Positions 22,733-35,009 are shown, counted from the stretch's first letter. The stretch is DNA of 64,000 bases from Aselliscus stoliczkanus (GCA_033961575.1 CM066736.1:91148852-91212851); one strand, 5' to 3'. A program made the numbers and translations. Notes: generated by a model not told the origin, from the sequence alone.

Positions 22733-24675
22733 TGTCACGTCCTGCGTGGCAAGGGCAAGTGGGACACGAGAGGGGCAACGCAGATTAAGGAAAAACAAGA
22801 GACAGAAGAAAGATAAGAGCGAGACCAAGGGACTCAGCCAAAGACGACTGAGCCCCGAATCGGGTCAGCGCATAGCTTTTTTTTTTTTTTTTTTTTTTTT
22901 TATTTTATTTATTTATTTATTTTTTTTTAATTTTATTTTATTTTTAATTAGTTTCAGGTGTACAACACAGTGCAATAGTTATACATTTTACGCCTCAAAG
23001 TGACAACCACCCCACCCCCAATACTTTCAGGTGTACAACACAGTGCAATAGTTATACATTTTACCCCCCAAAGTGACAAACCCCCCACCCCCAATACACC
23101 CCCCCACACCCCCCCATATCATACATATCTATTACTCTTCCTCTGACTCTCTTCCACAGTATAATCCACATCCCGTGACTATCTATATATATTCAATTAC
23201 AGTAGGTATACCACCTCCACTTTAGTAATACAGTGCAGTGATCAAACCTCTACTCCATCCATGAAATGGTCTCCCTAACAAGACCTATGATCATCTGACA
23301 TTCCACAGAATATTTACAACATTATTAATTATATTCCCCAAACTGTTTTTCCTATCCCAGTAGCAATATTGTAGTTGCCTATTTTTGCTGTCTAATCCCT
23401 TCCCCTTCTCCTTCATTCCCATTCCTCTCCAAATTAGCAACCCTGATTTTTCCTCTATATCTATGAGACAGTTTCTGTTTACTTTGCTCATTCATACAGT
23501 TTTTCATATTCCACATATGAGTGAGATCATATGGTATTTGTCCTTCTCTGACTGACTTACTTCACTCAACATTATAGTCTCTAGGTCCATCCATATCATT
23601 GCAAATGGCACGATTTCATTCTTCTTTATAGCGGAGTAATACTCCATTGTATAAATATACCACAGTTAAAATGCCCGTCAGTAGATGACTGGATTAAGCG
23701 CATAGCTTTTATTGAGAATTTTTAAGGAAGCAAACTGTAACAAGTCATTAACGGTGGTTTGTAGTTTTCAGGATTTACACAGTCCTCTACTCCTCTGTAA
23801 GTGCTCTCTCCAAGGTGCACTGTGACTTACTCTTCCGTTAAAGGATTACCTTGTCTTTATTATGATAATTGCTATGAAACCCAGACTTGGTTTCTGTAAG
23901 TCACCTAAAGAATGTTTACTAAAGCTATCTTGACTATCTAGAAATCATCCTAAATCCTAGCAGTTAAACACAATCATAAAACTCACAGTATACTTGAGCT
24001 ATACCAAAAGACTAGGAGTGGCTGTGTTTAAGGTAAAAGCATCTAAAATCTATTCGTTTGTAAATAACAATACCTAGCAACCAAAAGGATCTCACACCTC
24101 TCTATCCTACAGAGGGCTGCATCCTTTCTCAGTCAAAGCTTCAGTATCTGTTGCTGCAACAAGGCACTGGGCAAAGGAATTCACACAAGGCTGATTAACA
24201 AATCCATGGTCAGCGGATGTCTTAGAGCTGCCTCTTACCTGGAACTCTCATGGCCTGAAGACTTTTAATCTTCCAGGAGACTATTCACAGTAGGGCCCAT
24301 AGGCAAATGCATCAGCTTCTCACAGGCCTGAGTTTTCTGGCCTGAGTTTGTCAGAGGCCTGTGCCTCAGTTTCCAAGGGGCTTGATCCCCAATATCACAG
24401 TTCAGGGGTCCCCCATGGAACTACCGCCTGGCTTGGGTTGTCTCTCCGCTTTTAGGAGATCTTACCCGTCCTTGGCTGCGTAGTTAGCTCATTGGGGCAC
24501 CACAGGAACATATCACAAGTGTAGTAAATATATTGTCTCCTATGGAAGAAAAGGCACATGGGTTCATAGAGGCAGGAGATATTACATGACCAACCATAAG
24601 GCAGACCCCTAATATCCAGTGCTGAGCAGGGCAATGTGGCCTTGTCAGACACTGGGTTGCTGTCAGCTTCCCACA
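22733..24675 (-). mobile_element. Solo LTR of a class II-type endogenous retrovirus, interrupted by L1
   Basis: Minus-strand LTR with TG...CA ends: it starts tgtgggaagc at 24675 and ends acgtgaca at 22733. A 6-bp target duplication, ttcttt, flanks it at 22727-22732 and 24676-24681; six bases is typical of ERVK-like integrases. A polyadenylation signal AATAAA (minus strand, 23713-23708) precedes the presumed R/U5 part. Without the 830-bp L1 insertion and its duplicated target the LTR is about 1.1 kb. No primer-binding site, gag, pol or env sequence lies on either side, so this is a recombined solo LTR. A 74-codon frame at 24452-24676 begins in the target duplication and shows nothing recognisable. 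Confidence 0.87.
22881..23696 (-). mobile_element. 5'-truncated, 5'-inverted (twin-primed) L1 inside the LTR
   Basis: A minus-strand L1 3' end (22881-23667, T-rich tail first) closely matches the 3' part of the full-length L1 at 13.6-21.7 kb. At 23668-23697 about 30 bases of the same L1 appear in the opposite orientation (aaaatgcccgtcagtagatg), equal to 20981-21011 of the full-length element, directly upstream of the point where the minus arm begins (about 21013). This is the signature of twin priming. The insert is flanked by the 14-bp duplication agcgcatagctttt at 22867-22880 and 23697-23710. A 73-bp tandem duplication of the 3' end occupies 22952-23097. Confidence 0.92.
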
Positions 24676-24681
24676 TTCTTT
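24676..24681. repeat. 6-bp target duplication, LTR right side
   Basis: ttcttt, matching 22727-22732. Confidence 0.82.
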
Positions 24682-24781
24682 GTCATTTAAAGTCCAGCAA
24701 AATATCACCCATCAAAAATATCAGGAATAAACAATTTGTTGTGAATTTTTCATCTATGTTTTTCTATATGTATAATGAGAT

Positions 24782-24783
<2 letters not shown>

Positions 24784-24822
<39 letters not shown>
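24784..24822. repeat. (TG)n(TA)n microsatellite
   Basis: About 15 TG units followed by a short TA run. Confidence 0.92.
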
Positions 24823-24823
<1 letters not shown>

Positions 24824-25224
24824 TAAATTATATCATCCCATATCAATTTAATTTAATATACATTTGTCTGTTAAAACTCTTTATTATATCCTAAGCCTTT
24901 ACACTAGGCAAAACTATTTTATATACTATGAGCTTGCAGTGTGTTTTATTTCTTGGTAAGGTGTGATTTGAATCTTTTTAAAAGCTCTCTTCTATTTGGT
25001 GAAATTTTCACCTTCCATATAAATTTTAGAATCACTGTAAGAAACATTCCTCTGAAAATCCTGCTGGATTATTTCTTGAAATTACATTGTATTAATCAAT
25101 TCAGTTGGGGAGAACTGACATCTTTAAAATGTTCCTATGTCCTTTCCACATATATGGTTTACCTCTACATTTAACCAGATCTTCACTTAAGTACTTCAAG
25201 CATAATTTTAAAATAGTATCTTTA

Positions 25225-25633
25225 GGGCTGCCCAAGTGGCATGCTGGTTAGGAGTTGGCTTGGGATGCCAGCTCTGAGCAGAAGGGCCCGGGTTCAGATC
25301 CCACATCAAGGGCCAGTGATGCTGCACCCTCTACAGCTAAGATGGTGAACAACAGCTCAACCTGGAGCTGGGCTGCCAAGAGCCTCTGGCGTAGGCTGCA
25401 GTGAGGCTGCCTGGCAGCTGCCATGAGCTGCCGTGAGAGGCCATCCAATGGTCGGCAAGTGCTACCTCACCGGGAAGAGCGCAATGACGATACCAACATG
25501 GGCCAGTGAAGCAATGTCCTCCACAACTGGACTGAAGAACAAAAGGACAGCAACTTGTCTGTTTCCCTTCCCCGATTCCCCAGCGCTGTTCCCTTCCCCC
25601 AATTCCCCAATAACATCTTTAAAAAAAAAAAAC
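25225..25633 (+). mobile_element. Long composite SINE, second copy
   Basis: Same architecture as the copy at 4377 but about 409 bp, because the middle gagctgccatgag-type region is shorter. It has a perfect TSD, agtatcttta, at 25215-25224 and 25634-25643. Small open frames on both strands here are element sequence. Confidence 0.9.
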
Positions 25634-25643
25634 AGTATCTTTA

Positions 25644-27541
25644 AAGGTCTTGTTGCTTGTAATGATGCCAATTTCTACACATTAAGTTTTTTTACTACTG
25701 TAAATGGTATGTTAATTTCTAATATTTTAGATGATTTTTGCTGGTATAAAGAAAACTATTTATTTTTAAAGTTCATCTTATATGTGAACATCTTACTGAA
25801 CATATAATTCTAAAAATCTGTTTATTATTTTCAATGATTATAACATATGAAAATAATTATAGTTGAACCATTTTTATTCTGATCCTTAAAACTCTTCCTT
25901 CTCCCTTGAATTAGTGTGTTGGTCAGGACTTCCTCTTTCAGATTGAACAGTTATAATAATAAGGGAATTCAACTGTTTTCCCCTTGGTGCAGTGCCCTTA
26001 GCACAAGAAGGCTGCCTTCTCCAAGGTTATGCACCCTTCTTGGGGCAACCCCAATCTAATGACTAGTTGATGAGAGATCAAAGCCCTGGCCCATATGCCT
26101 CAATTTAAGCAACCCTGAAAGGCCATCTCAGAACTCCTTATGTATTATGAGGGTTCTTGTTTTTGTTTCCTCAAATATTTTTGGATAGAGTCACACATGC
26201 CTGCTCCAATCAGTACTATGTTGAACACTGAAGGGGATCCCTCTGTAGATTTTTGCAATTCTCTCTTTATGCTGTTCTATCTTATTCTGTACTCTACTCT
26301 CTGAACTCTAGCTGCTTTGGCCTCCCCTGATCCCCACATCCTTCTCCTCAACACAAGAATACTGTCAGGCACACCCAGGTTTGCCCTCCCTTTGACATGG
26401 CCTGGAATGTCTCTCCAGTAAGCTGCACCAATCTTTCTCCACTAAACAGGACTCACCTCATTTGTTTTTTTCTCAGGGATCATCCCTCTATTGTCTCATT
26501 GACTGATGTCCAATGTCTTCAGAACCATTGTTTCACATACTTTGTCTAGTTTTTGTTATTGTTGTTGTTTCAAGTGAGAGGATAAATCTAGTCCTGTTGC
26601 TGCATTTTGACAATCTCAGTTCCTCTCAGTATGGAAAATCACACTGGACAAGCAGATGAAAGCACCATCTCACGTCTGCCTCCTCCTTGGGCTCAGGGTT
26701 GGATTTGTGACTGCATAAGCCCCCTACACTCCCCACTGTCAGGAGAGATCTGTTTTACAGCTGAAGCCTTAGTTTGTAGGAGTACTATACATCATAACAA
26801 AAGGGAATATACCTCTAGGGGGACCCGAAGTGAGGGTGATTCGGCGACTCCAAAATATATCTAAGAAATTTGAAGAAAATAGATTTTAGGACTGGGGGCA
26901 GGGCAGTGGTGTACAGAAATGGGAAATCAAGTGAGATATGACTAGTTTAGGACCTTCAAGATTAAGAATGGTTCTTATGTTTATTTTTAAGTGAAGAATC
27001 TATCAAAATTTTCTTCCTTGTGTGTGGAAACATTAGGATATGTGCTTAGAATTAATATGAGTGTCTCAGGGAAGACCATGTAACTATAAATATTTTTCAC
27101 AGGGTTGAGCAAGGAAATCTGTATGACCTGGCCTCCAGGTTAATTATGTTTGGCTCTGGGCACCCCAATCTCTGTCTTCACCCATAAGAAAGGAATCTTA
27201 TGCCAAAATTTCTTGAATAATCAAAGATGACAAAACCCACAGAAGTGTCAGCATGAAAATGTAGTCATTTTTCTCTCCCTCTCACACATCCAAATGATAA
27301 TCAAGTTCCACTCTTTCTTTAAAGAAACTTCTTTAAAATACTTTCTAATCACTTTTGTTTGTGCACTTTGCAATTAAAGTAATTAAGCAGCTCCCCAGCC
27401 CTTCACCTTTCACCAAGTTTTTATTATGCTCTAATGCATAAAAATATATACCTTTTCATCCAATATTTATAAATTAACAGTCAAGAGACATTTCAAAACC
27501 AAGATCATATTTGTTGTGACAGGATTTACATTTCAAATGCT
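25644..27541. other. Intergenic, nothing recognised
   Basis: Unique-looking sequence without OR motifs. The 85-codon frame near 26607 has no domain. Confidence 0.4.
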
Positions 27542-27554
27542 GTTATGAATTTTA

Positions 27555-27717
27555 TTTTGTTTGTTTGTTTTTGTTTTTTTTTAGCTGAGCCATCCTGCCA
27601 CCTGTTGGCAGCTCAGCGGCTGCTCAGCTCAGGCTAGAATCAAACCAGCGACCCTGATGCTCAGAGCTTGCACTCTTGAGCGAGCTCTTAACCGACTGAA
27701 CCACTCAGCTGGCCCTC
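27555..27717 (-). mobile_element. tRNA-derived SINE
   Basis: T tract, agctgagccatcctgccacc, and ttaaccgactgaaccactca at the head end, so the element reads on the minus strand. Perfect 13-bp TSD gttatgaatttta at 27542-27554 and 27718-27730. Confidence 0.9.
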
Positions 27718-28601
27718 GTTATGAATTTTAGAATCTACTTGCTAGAACCAGAACTTAAGGACCTCCTCATAGAGTGGCCCTCGCTTTTTTTATTTGCATA
27801 TTGCAAATAAAAATTATGTCTAAGCTTTGGGTTAGGTTATTAGATAAGCCTAAGCCCTAAATTCCCTACTACCTGTGAACATAAAAAGGGGCTATGTAAT
27901 AAACTTGACAAACTTAGGGGGCCTCATGGCAAGCCTGACAATCACAATGACCAAAAGTAACCACATAGGATGGTCTAATCACATATTCCTAACTGGGCAG
28001 GTCATGGTGAGTAGTCACATCCCAGGCCTATAACTTCCTTAGCAAAGGTCAGTCTCTTTACCTTAAGTGAGTTCTGTCCATTGTTCTTGTATCTAGGATA
28101 ACACACCTTTGAAATGTTAGAGTTATCTTTTCCAAACCCCTGGGAGACATAATCATCTGGCAAATCACCCAATGGAGCATGATAACTCTGAAACTTCTCG
28201 TTGTTTTCTTGTTGCCCACATACCATCTCTATTAACTGTGAATGTTAAGTGTTCACTATCCTGTACCCACCAATGTCAAAGAAGTATGTCTCCATTTTAC
28301 TTTTTATCCATTCCTAGAGATTTCTCTCCACTGCTTTGCTTTCTCCCACCTCCTTAATCTACCACCAATCAATTTCCTGTACCTTCCTTATGTTCTCTCC
28401 TTTGATTCTAAATGCATAAAATAAACTGTGAACTGCCATTCTCCAGAGCATTTTCTTAATCCTTTGACATCCTGCTTCTGGGTATGTCCTCAAAATTTTG
28501 GCTGAAATAAACTCATAAAATTTTTTTATAGGTTTGGACATTCTTTGGTCAACATACCCATGTAAATAATGACATCACTGCCTACAAATTATAATAATAT
28601 A

Positions 28602-28757
28602 CAGTAAAACCTTGGATTGCAAGGAACATGGTTTGCAAGTGTTCCACAAGACATGCAAACATTTGTAATACATTTTAACGTGGTAAACAGGCGATGTCTT
28701 GCAATACAAGTACTTCATTTCTAAAATGAATTATGCTCGCAAACCAAGGCATTACTG
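28602..28757. mobile_element. Palindromic MITE (Tc1/mariner-superfamily type)
   Basis: 156-bp element with inverted ends: left cagtaaaaccttggattgca, right complement cagtaatgccttggtttgcg. TA dinucleotides flank it at 28600-28601 and 28758-28759. There is no coding capacity. The ends resemble old mammalian Tigger-like MITEs, recalled but not checked. Confidence 0.75.
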
Positions 28758-29672
28758 TATTGTTTTCTCACCCATATTCATCAGGTAATGACATCCAAAA
28801 GTTTTACCATATTCCATATTTATCATCCCCTCATTTGAGGCTCTTAAATGCAACTCCAGACTGTATGGCACATGATTTTGAGTAAACAGAATGCCCTCTA
28901 CACCACCACAGTCAGTTCTATCACTTCCCACATTACTGGTCTTCTCATTCCGCACCTCCACCTCCACTTGGGTCCTCAGTGTCCTCATCTTTCTCTAAAG
29001 AGTTTTAATGTGTGTGGCTTCTGCTGGGCATAGATTGGTACTCATATGAATATTATCCTTTATAATTGAATCTTGAACAGTCATGATTGGAAAAAGATGG
29101 TGATCTCTCTGAAATCTGTGCCTCTGCTTAGTTCTTCCTTACTATGAAGGGGGAGGGTCCAGAAAAAAGATGCCTATTGGCAGAAACAGATTCACAAAAA
29201 TGACACAGAGGTCGTACCTGAAGAGCAAAGCTAGAGCTTCAATTGTCCCTGAGGAAGCAGGGTCATGTCTCAGAAACTCTCTGCAGTCAGATATGCCTGC
29301 ACTTGAACTGATGCCCAACACTCACCAAAAGGAACCATTGTCAACATTTCTCCATAAACTTTTGTTTTCTTATATATAAAGCAGAATAATAATTCTTGCC
29401 CTACAGGATTGTTATAAAGATGAGATTATTTAAGTTTATGAATGTCTAGACACAAAGTTATGTATAATACCTAAGAATGTTAGTTACCTGAATTAGGTAA
29501 ATGAACTTCGGTCAGGTACTAAAAGATCCACAGTAATTCCTGGTATGGGAGGGATAGAGAGTAGGTAGGAAATACTATCCAAACATCATTATACTGTATA
29601 GAATCGCAAATCCTGAAATAGAAACAGAGGAAAGAGTAATAGGCATTTCTATAGAGAGTTCTTTCTAGGTAT

Positions 29673-30617
29673 TCAAAGCTTCCTTTGTAGCAACTTCTGA
29701 AAACCCTGCTTTAACTCTTTGGTCCGAAACCCATATACAATAGGGTTCAAAGCAGGAGGTATGAGATGATGAAGGACATTGAGCAAGATCAGGATGTCCA
29801 TGGGGACCCTCTTCCTGGATACATTTGTCAACACCACAACCAGCAGAATGGTGCTGAAGAAGAAGATAAGGATGAAGTGGCAGCCACACGTGCTCAGGGC
29901 TTTGACTGCAGCCCCCTCGGCCTTGAATTTAAGCACAGTCCTTAGAATGAAGGTGTAGGAGAGGAAGATGAGAATGAAATCTGAGCCCAGTAAAGTCCAA
30001 CCAGCCACAAACTGGTAGATTCTGTTAAGGGTGAAACTGTCACAGGAGAGCCTGGACACAGACAGGTTGGCACAGATGCAGTTCTCAATGACATTTTTTC
30101 CACAATAATGAAGCCGGGCAGAGAGAATGGGGACTGGTGAGAGCAGCAAAGCACTCCGAGCCATGATGAAAATACTAGCTTTGGCCACAAATTGGTTAGT
30201 AATGATGGATGGATATCGCAATGGATGGCAGATGGCCACATAGCGGTCATAGGCCATGACCATGAATGTGCAGGACTCCATGGGGAGGAAACTGTTCATG
30301 ATGAACATCTGGAGGAAGCAGGCTGAGAAGCTGATGGACCTGAGGTCAAACCAGAAGATGGCCAGGACCTTGGGGATGACGGTGAGGCAGAGCACCATGT
30401 CCAGCAGACAGAGGAGGCTGAGCAGGTAGTACATGGGCTCATGCAGAGAGGCCTCCAGCCGGATGGTGATCAGGAGGGTGGTGTTGGCCCCGATGGCCAG
30501 GAGGAAGAGGAGGCTGAGGGGCAGGGACAGCCAGTGCTGCCAACTCTGGTAGTTAGGGAAGCAGATGAGGAGGAATTCAGATACTGGAACAGTGGAGTAG
30601 TTGCTGGGAGAAGTCAT
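29673..30617 (-). CDS. OR56A: Olfactory receptor, family 56 subfamily A-like (class I)
   Basis: Intact single-exon odorant GPCR of 314 codons, expected in the cilia of olfactory sensory neurons and coupled through G-olf to adenylate cyclase (family knowledge). Numbered from the ATG at 30617: N-glycosylation site NYS at 6-8; PMYYLLSLL at 61-69 (helix 2); C100 and C182 for the loop 1 to loop 2 disulphide; MAYDRY at 121-126 followed by VAICHPLRY (end of helix 3); SY at 220-221 (helix 5); KALSTCGCH at 239-247, where most ORs have CGSH (helix 6); PPALNPIVYG at 288-296 (helix 7). An in-frame GTG ten codons upstream (30647) also opens the frame. I chose the ATG because MTSPSNYS matches the usual OR56A N terminus. 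The subfamily is recognised from remembered OR56A4/OR56A1 proteins; the exact orthologue is uncertain. The gene lies 26 kb from its pseudogene sister in the same orientation. Confidence 0.93.
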   Translation of the reverse strand: MTSPSNYSTVPVSEFLLICFPNYQSWQHWLSLPLSLLFLLAIGANTTLLITIRLEASLHEPMYYLLSLLCLLDMVLCLTVIPKVLAIFWFDLRSISFSACFLQMFIMNSFLPMESCTFMVMAYDRYVAICHPLRYPSIITNQFVAKASIFIMARSALLLSPVPILSARLHYCGKNVIENCICANLSVSRLSCDSFTLNRIYQFVAGWTLLGSDFILIFLSYTFILRTVLKFKAEGAAVKALSTCGCHFILIFFFSTILLVVVLTNVSRKRVPMDILILLNVLHHLIPPALNPIVYGFRTKELKQGFQKLLQRKL

Positions 30618-31959
30618 GAGATAAATCCTAACATGAGGACATTTCACCTAGGTTTATGTATGGTAAGACACGAATTAGGTCAATAGGAACTGAAATTATC
30701 AAAATATAGAAAGTTATCACAATATGGAAGTTATTGAAAAATAGAAAACTTATGAGATATAGAACAGCAATCCCAAGTAAAGGCCAAGTTCCGTGACGAT
30801 AAATATGGCTAGCAGGAAGCCTTGGATAAATTTTTCTAAAGTCAATTTGGAAAAATATAAATAATAGACTAGCCACAATGTTTAGAAGAAAAATAATGAG
30901 AAAAATTAGTTCATTAAAATAACTGTAAAGCTACAAAAATTTTCTATGTGATTCTGACAAAGCAAATTGACTAATTATAGATCCCATAGGCCAGAAATGC
31001 TCATCAGTTTACAGAATAACCCAGAATTAATAAAGATGTCATAAAATCATATTTAACTGCAGGTCTTTTCAGTAAATATTGCTGATGTAATAATCTGTTA
31101 GATCGTGGTAAAAAATTGGTTTTCCTCACTTTTTATCATACACCAAAGTAAATTTGAGATGAAAAATTTATGATATGAATGGTTCTTCCAATCTTATGAT
31201 AAAAGAAAGTAAAAGCAAACATTGATTAAATATAAAGAAAGAGGTTACCCCCAATTTTTCTATCATTCTGACGTATTGTACCTTTAGCACAAACCTTTCT
31301 AGACATACTTAATTCAAGCCTGCACAAGTGTAGTTCAATGTTGCTATAGAAAGTTATGCTCAAAGGCAGGCTGTTTTCATTAACATTTTGGCCACCAGCC
31401 TCATATGAGCACTTAATGCATGTTCAAGATAACAGCCCCTGGTTAGTTCACTTCTTCACTCACTGCAATCAGTTTTTCTGATTTTCTGAATTTTTTTCAA
31501 ATGCTAAATCCTCTCCCCTGTTCCACAAAGAGAGCAAAGACTATCAGATGCAAGTTCCTCAATTTCCCATGATAGACTCATAAACCCATAGGTTCTTAAA
31601 CCCTTACTTTCCTCTTTGCATTTGACTCAAGGATCTACCCCTCCTCCTAATTCCAATCCCTTCGCCTCTGATCTGCAGTCTATCCACCCTGACATTCTCA
31701 GGAACTTTAACCTATTAACTATCCAGTCAATTTTCTGTGTATTCAAGGTCTCCCTTCCTAGATCTTTCCCATGGACATTCAAAATGCTCAAGGCTCTCAG
31801 ATCTTAATATATTTCTACATCTTTCCCATATCCCCATTTGGTATAAAGGCCATGATTCAGTTTTGAACAAAGATACCAAATCTCTACCTCTTCTTCCTCT
31901 TTTGTTTTTCACACTGAATCTTAAAGAACCAGAATAGGAAAAAGATATCTAAAAGGAGA

Positions 31960-32392
31960 CAAGCAAATGTTAGCTTCAATACTCCAGGTGAGAATTGATC
32001 AGTGTGTAAATAGATAACTATGGAATGGCTCTGTGGGTGTAGAAAGGGCCACCTTTTAGAGGTATAAGTATATCGTCATAGACCGAGATTAGACTAAGTA
32101 GTTGTATAGAGGAAGAAAGGGTAGAAATTCTAAAATTGTATTGTCTCTTCTGGATTAAATGACTAAATTAATTTCACAAGACAGACAATAGGCTTTGAAA
32201 AGACTTGGTATATGTTTTAGAGGCAGCGAGGATGGATCCAATTTTGATATGTTGAGTTATAGTGTCTGTAAGCTATCAAAATAAACATGACTATGAACTG
32301 TTGGAGAAAAGAGTTGGAATTCACTTGAAATTGTGGAGTTAATAGGTAGAGAATTGGAAGCTATCGGCACATAGGGTATAGTTCAAACCATA
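31960..32392 (-). mobile_element. LINE-2-like fragment, reverse
   Basis: Contains ttttgatatgttgagttata, agagaattggaagctatcgg and cacatagggtatagttcaaa, in the order expected for reverse L2. The L1 fragment at 32402 inserted at its end. Confidence 0.45.
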
Positions 32393-32401
32393 GCTGTTCT
32401 T

Positions 32402-32730
32402 TTTTTATATATATATATTTTTTAATTAGCTTCAGGTGTACAACAAAGTGCAATAGTTATACTTTTTACCCCTCAAAGTGACAACCCCCTCCCCCAATTC
32501 TCCCCTCCCACTCCTCCTCCCCATATCATACTATCTATTACATTTCCTTTGACTCCCTTCCACCATATAATCCACATCCCGTGACTGTCTATATATTCAA
32601 TTACAGTTGGCATACAATATTATACAACATCAATTTCACATATACAGTGCAGTGATCAAGCCTCTACTCCATCCATGAAGTGGTCTCCCTAACAAAACAT
32701 GTGACCATCTGACACCCCACAAAATTTTAA
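32402..32730 (-). mobile_element. 5'-truncated L1 3' end
   Basis: Reverse complement of the young L1 3' UTR, containing ttcaggtgtacaac and aatccacatcccgtgac. Direct repeats ctgttctt lie at about 32394-32401 and 32731-32738 (extending to ten bases with one mismatch). It is more diverged than the copies at 13.6 and 22.9 kb. Confidence 0.85.
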
Positions 32731-32739
32731 CTGTTCTTA

Positions 32740-34990
32740 TTTCTTACTCTTCACTCATTTCATTTTCTTTCTTGGTTTTTTTTTTTTTTTTTTTTGTCTT
32801 ATCCTGTCACCCCTGAAAGATCCTTTCCTTAGCTCTTTGTCTTTTTTTCCTTGTCCTTTAAGTGGTGCTTATCCATGATCATACTTCACAAATCTAAGTC
32901 TCTGATCCATCCACCTCCCTGTCTTCCTTCCTTCCTTGCATTGCAGAGAACTATTCTAATTTCGCTCATCCTTCTGCTACTTGGATTTCACTAAGGAGAA
33001 TGTACATGATATAGGATAATAAAGGAGGGGGTAAAAAAGAATAGGTGGAGAGAACAAAAAAAGGTCAGATGCCTGGATATAATGTGGAAGTACACACACG
33101 AATATGAATTGAAGTTTTTATATATTCAGTTAATAAGAACCATTAGAAACTTACTGTCTACTAAAAGACATAACAGAGATTAGAGAGAAAGTGATGACTC
33201 TTCTATTCTGCTTTTTTCAGATTCAAGCACATTTAGAATATTGTGTTCAGTTCAGTGCACTTTGATGTAAGGAATATTTTTTGAAACTGCACATTATAGA
33301 AGAAGGTGGCCAGGACAAAGAACACCTTAAAAATTCATACTGAGAAGCAATTTAGGAAAGTGAAGATATTTTACCTAAGTGATGTTTTCCACATGGATGG
33401 TTGACTTTCAAGAGTAAAAGATAAAAACTAGGACCACTAAGACAGAAATCTGTTTCTGTTGAATATGAGTCCTGTATAATAATCAGAAGAGGCTTTCGCT
33501 CTTGCTAACACTATTCTACTGGAACCCGTTGGGAGAAGGCAATAACCAAATTTCCTCATCAGTTCTCTCCCAGCATCATGGGCCTGGGTGCTCAGTGTCT
33601 TATTAAACTCTAAACACTGTCCCTGTCCCAGAACTACCATTTCTTCCTCTGGAATCCTTAGACAGCCATATGGATTTCAGTCATGTACTTACTCAAATTT
33701 CCAGCCAAAAAGTCATGGGACCCCTCGTACTCAAATATATAGGAATGCCGAGACTATAGAAGTGCATTTTCTTCCAGGAGGAACATAGGGTTTCTGAATT
33801 TTCGTGCATCTGGTACCAACACTCACAGCTTTCTTTTTTTTTTTCTTTTATCATGGGAGCCAAAATAAGAATGAAGAGAAGGTCTCCTGCCCTGAGTGCT
33901 CTGGCAACCCAACTGCTATGGGTCCAGCACAACATTGCTTCCATCCCTTAACCCTGGAACTCACCAAGGATGCAACAGATTGGTCCTGCCCAAGGAGTCA
34001 GCTGCCTGCATCCAGAAACCAGAACTTGAACTATTTCCTTGGCTTTGAAGAAAAACTCTAGAGGGTTTTATTATCTATAGTCAATTCTTCACACTGCCCC
34101 ACCCCTACTCCAAGCCAGCTGGGAGCAGTAGTAGTTTGGGATACTGGGTCCCACTGCCTGATGAGCTGGATCTCATGGGAACTGTCTTCATACCTTATGT
34201 TACAGCTACTGGATGCTAGTAATTGAGAAGTGGGGAATAAGATTTGAAACTGACTTAAAATTCAAATCTGCATCTATCTGCCCACAGACCATGCTCTTAA
34301 ACATTACTTTAGACCACTTTCAACATCCCGAAATGGTATATTGAACCTTTCCAGAATTTCTTAACAAAGCTACACTATTTCCTGCATTTTATATTATCCT
34401 GAATTCAACTCAGCTATGCGATATCTGCACAAATTTGGGAAGCTGATTAACCCTATATAAACTCAATAATGCAATGAATATGTATTACTATCATCAATCA
34501 TATGTCTAGAACAAGGATAGTCACAGGAATAAAAAGTAATTAAGTAATAAAGTGAATAAAGTATTTAAGCTCCCTACCCTCATTGAGATTCTTATATATA
34601 ATAGTAATTACTTTACATTGTAGTATCAGTAGCTTCCCATTGTTCATAAAATAAAACTAACTTTCTTAATATGAACTATTCAAGACTACACATGAACCGG
34701 ACTGTTAGCCTCACGTGCATTAGATCGATGTTGATTTTGTTTCTCATTAATGTGGTACCTCACACAATGTTTAGAATGTAGTGGGATCAACACATTTTTT
34801 ACCTAATTAATTAATTCAAGGTCATACATAATCTGACTACTCCCTACCTCTCTAGTGTATTTAGAACCACTTTTCTGAGTAAATGATTATTCCAGTCACA
34901 GACATTGTTGAATGTCTCATGGAGAGTTGTGATGATGAAGTTAAAATAAAACCATTCAGATTCATTGTGGAATTGTTGTTTCTCCTTTGT
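32740..34990. other. Intergenic, nothing firmly recognised
   Basis: A T run at 32778-32799, and an L2-like piece around 34590-34870 (actccctacctctctagtgt). No gene seen. Confidence 0.4.
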
Positions 34991-35009
34991 TAAACAGAAG
35001 AAGAAAAAT

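Noticed and set aside
24452..24676. 74-codon frame at the LTR 5' end, considered as an LTR-encoded protein
   Set aside because: Its ATG includes a base of the target duplication, so it exists by chance at this site; no recognisable similarity was seen.
30628..30876. Upstream extension of the OR56A coding region, or a separate small gene
   Set aside because: The in-frame extension starts on GTG and adds residues not found in the family. The 82-codon frame has no domain.
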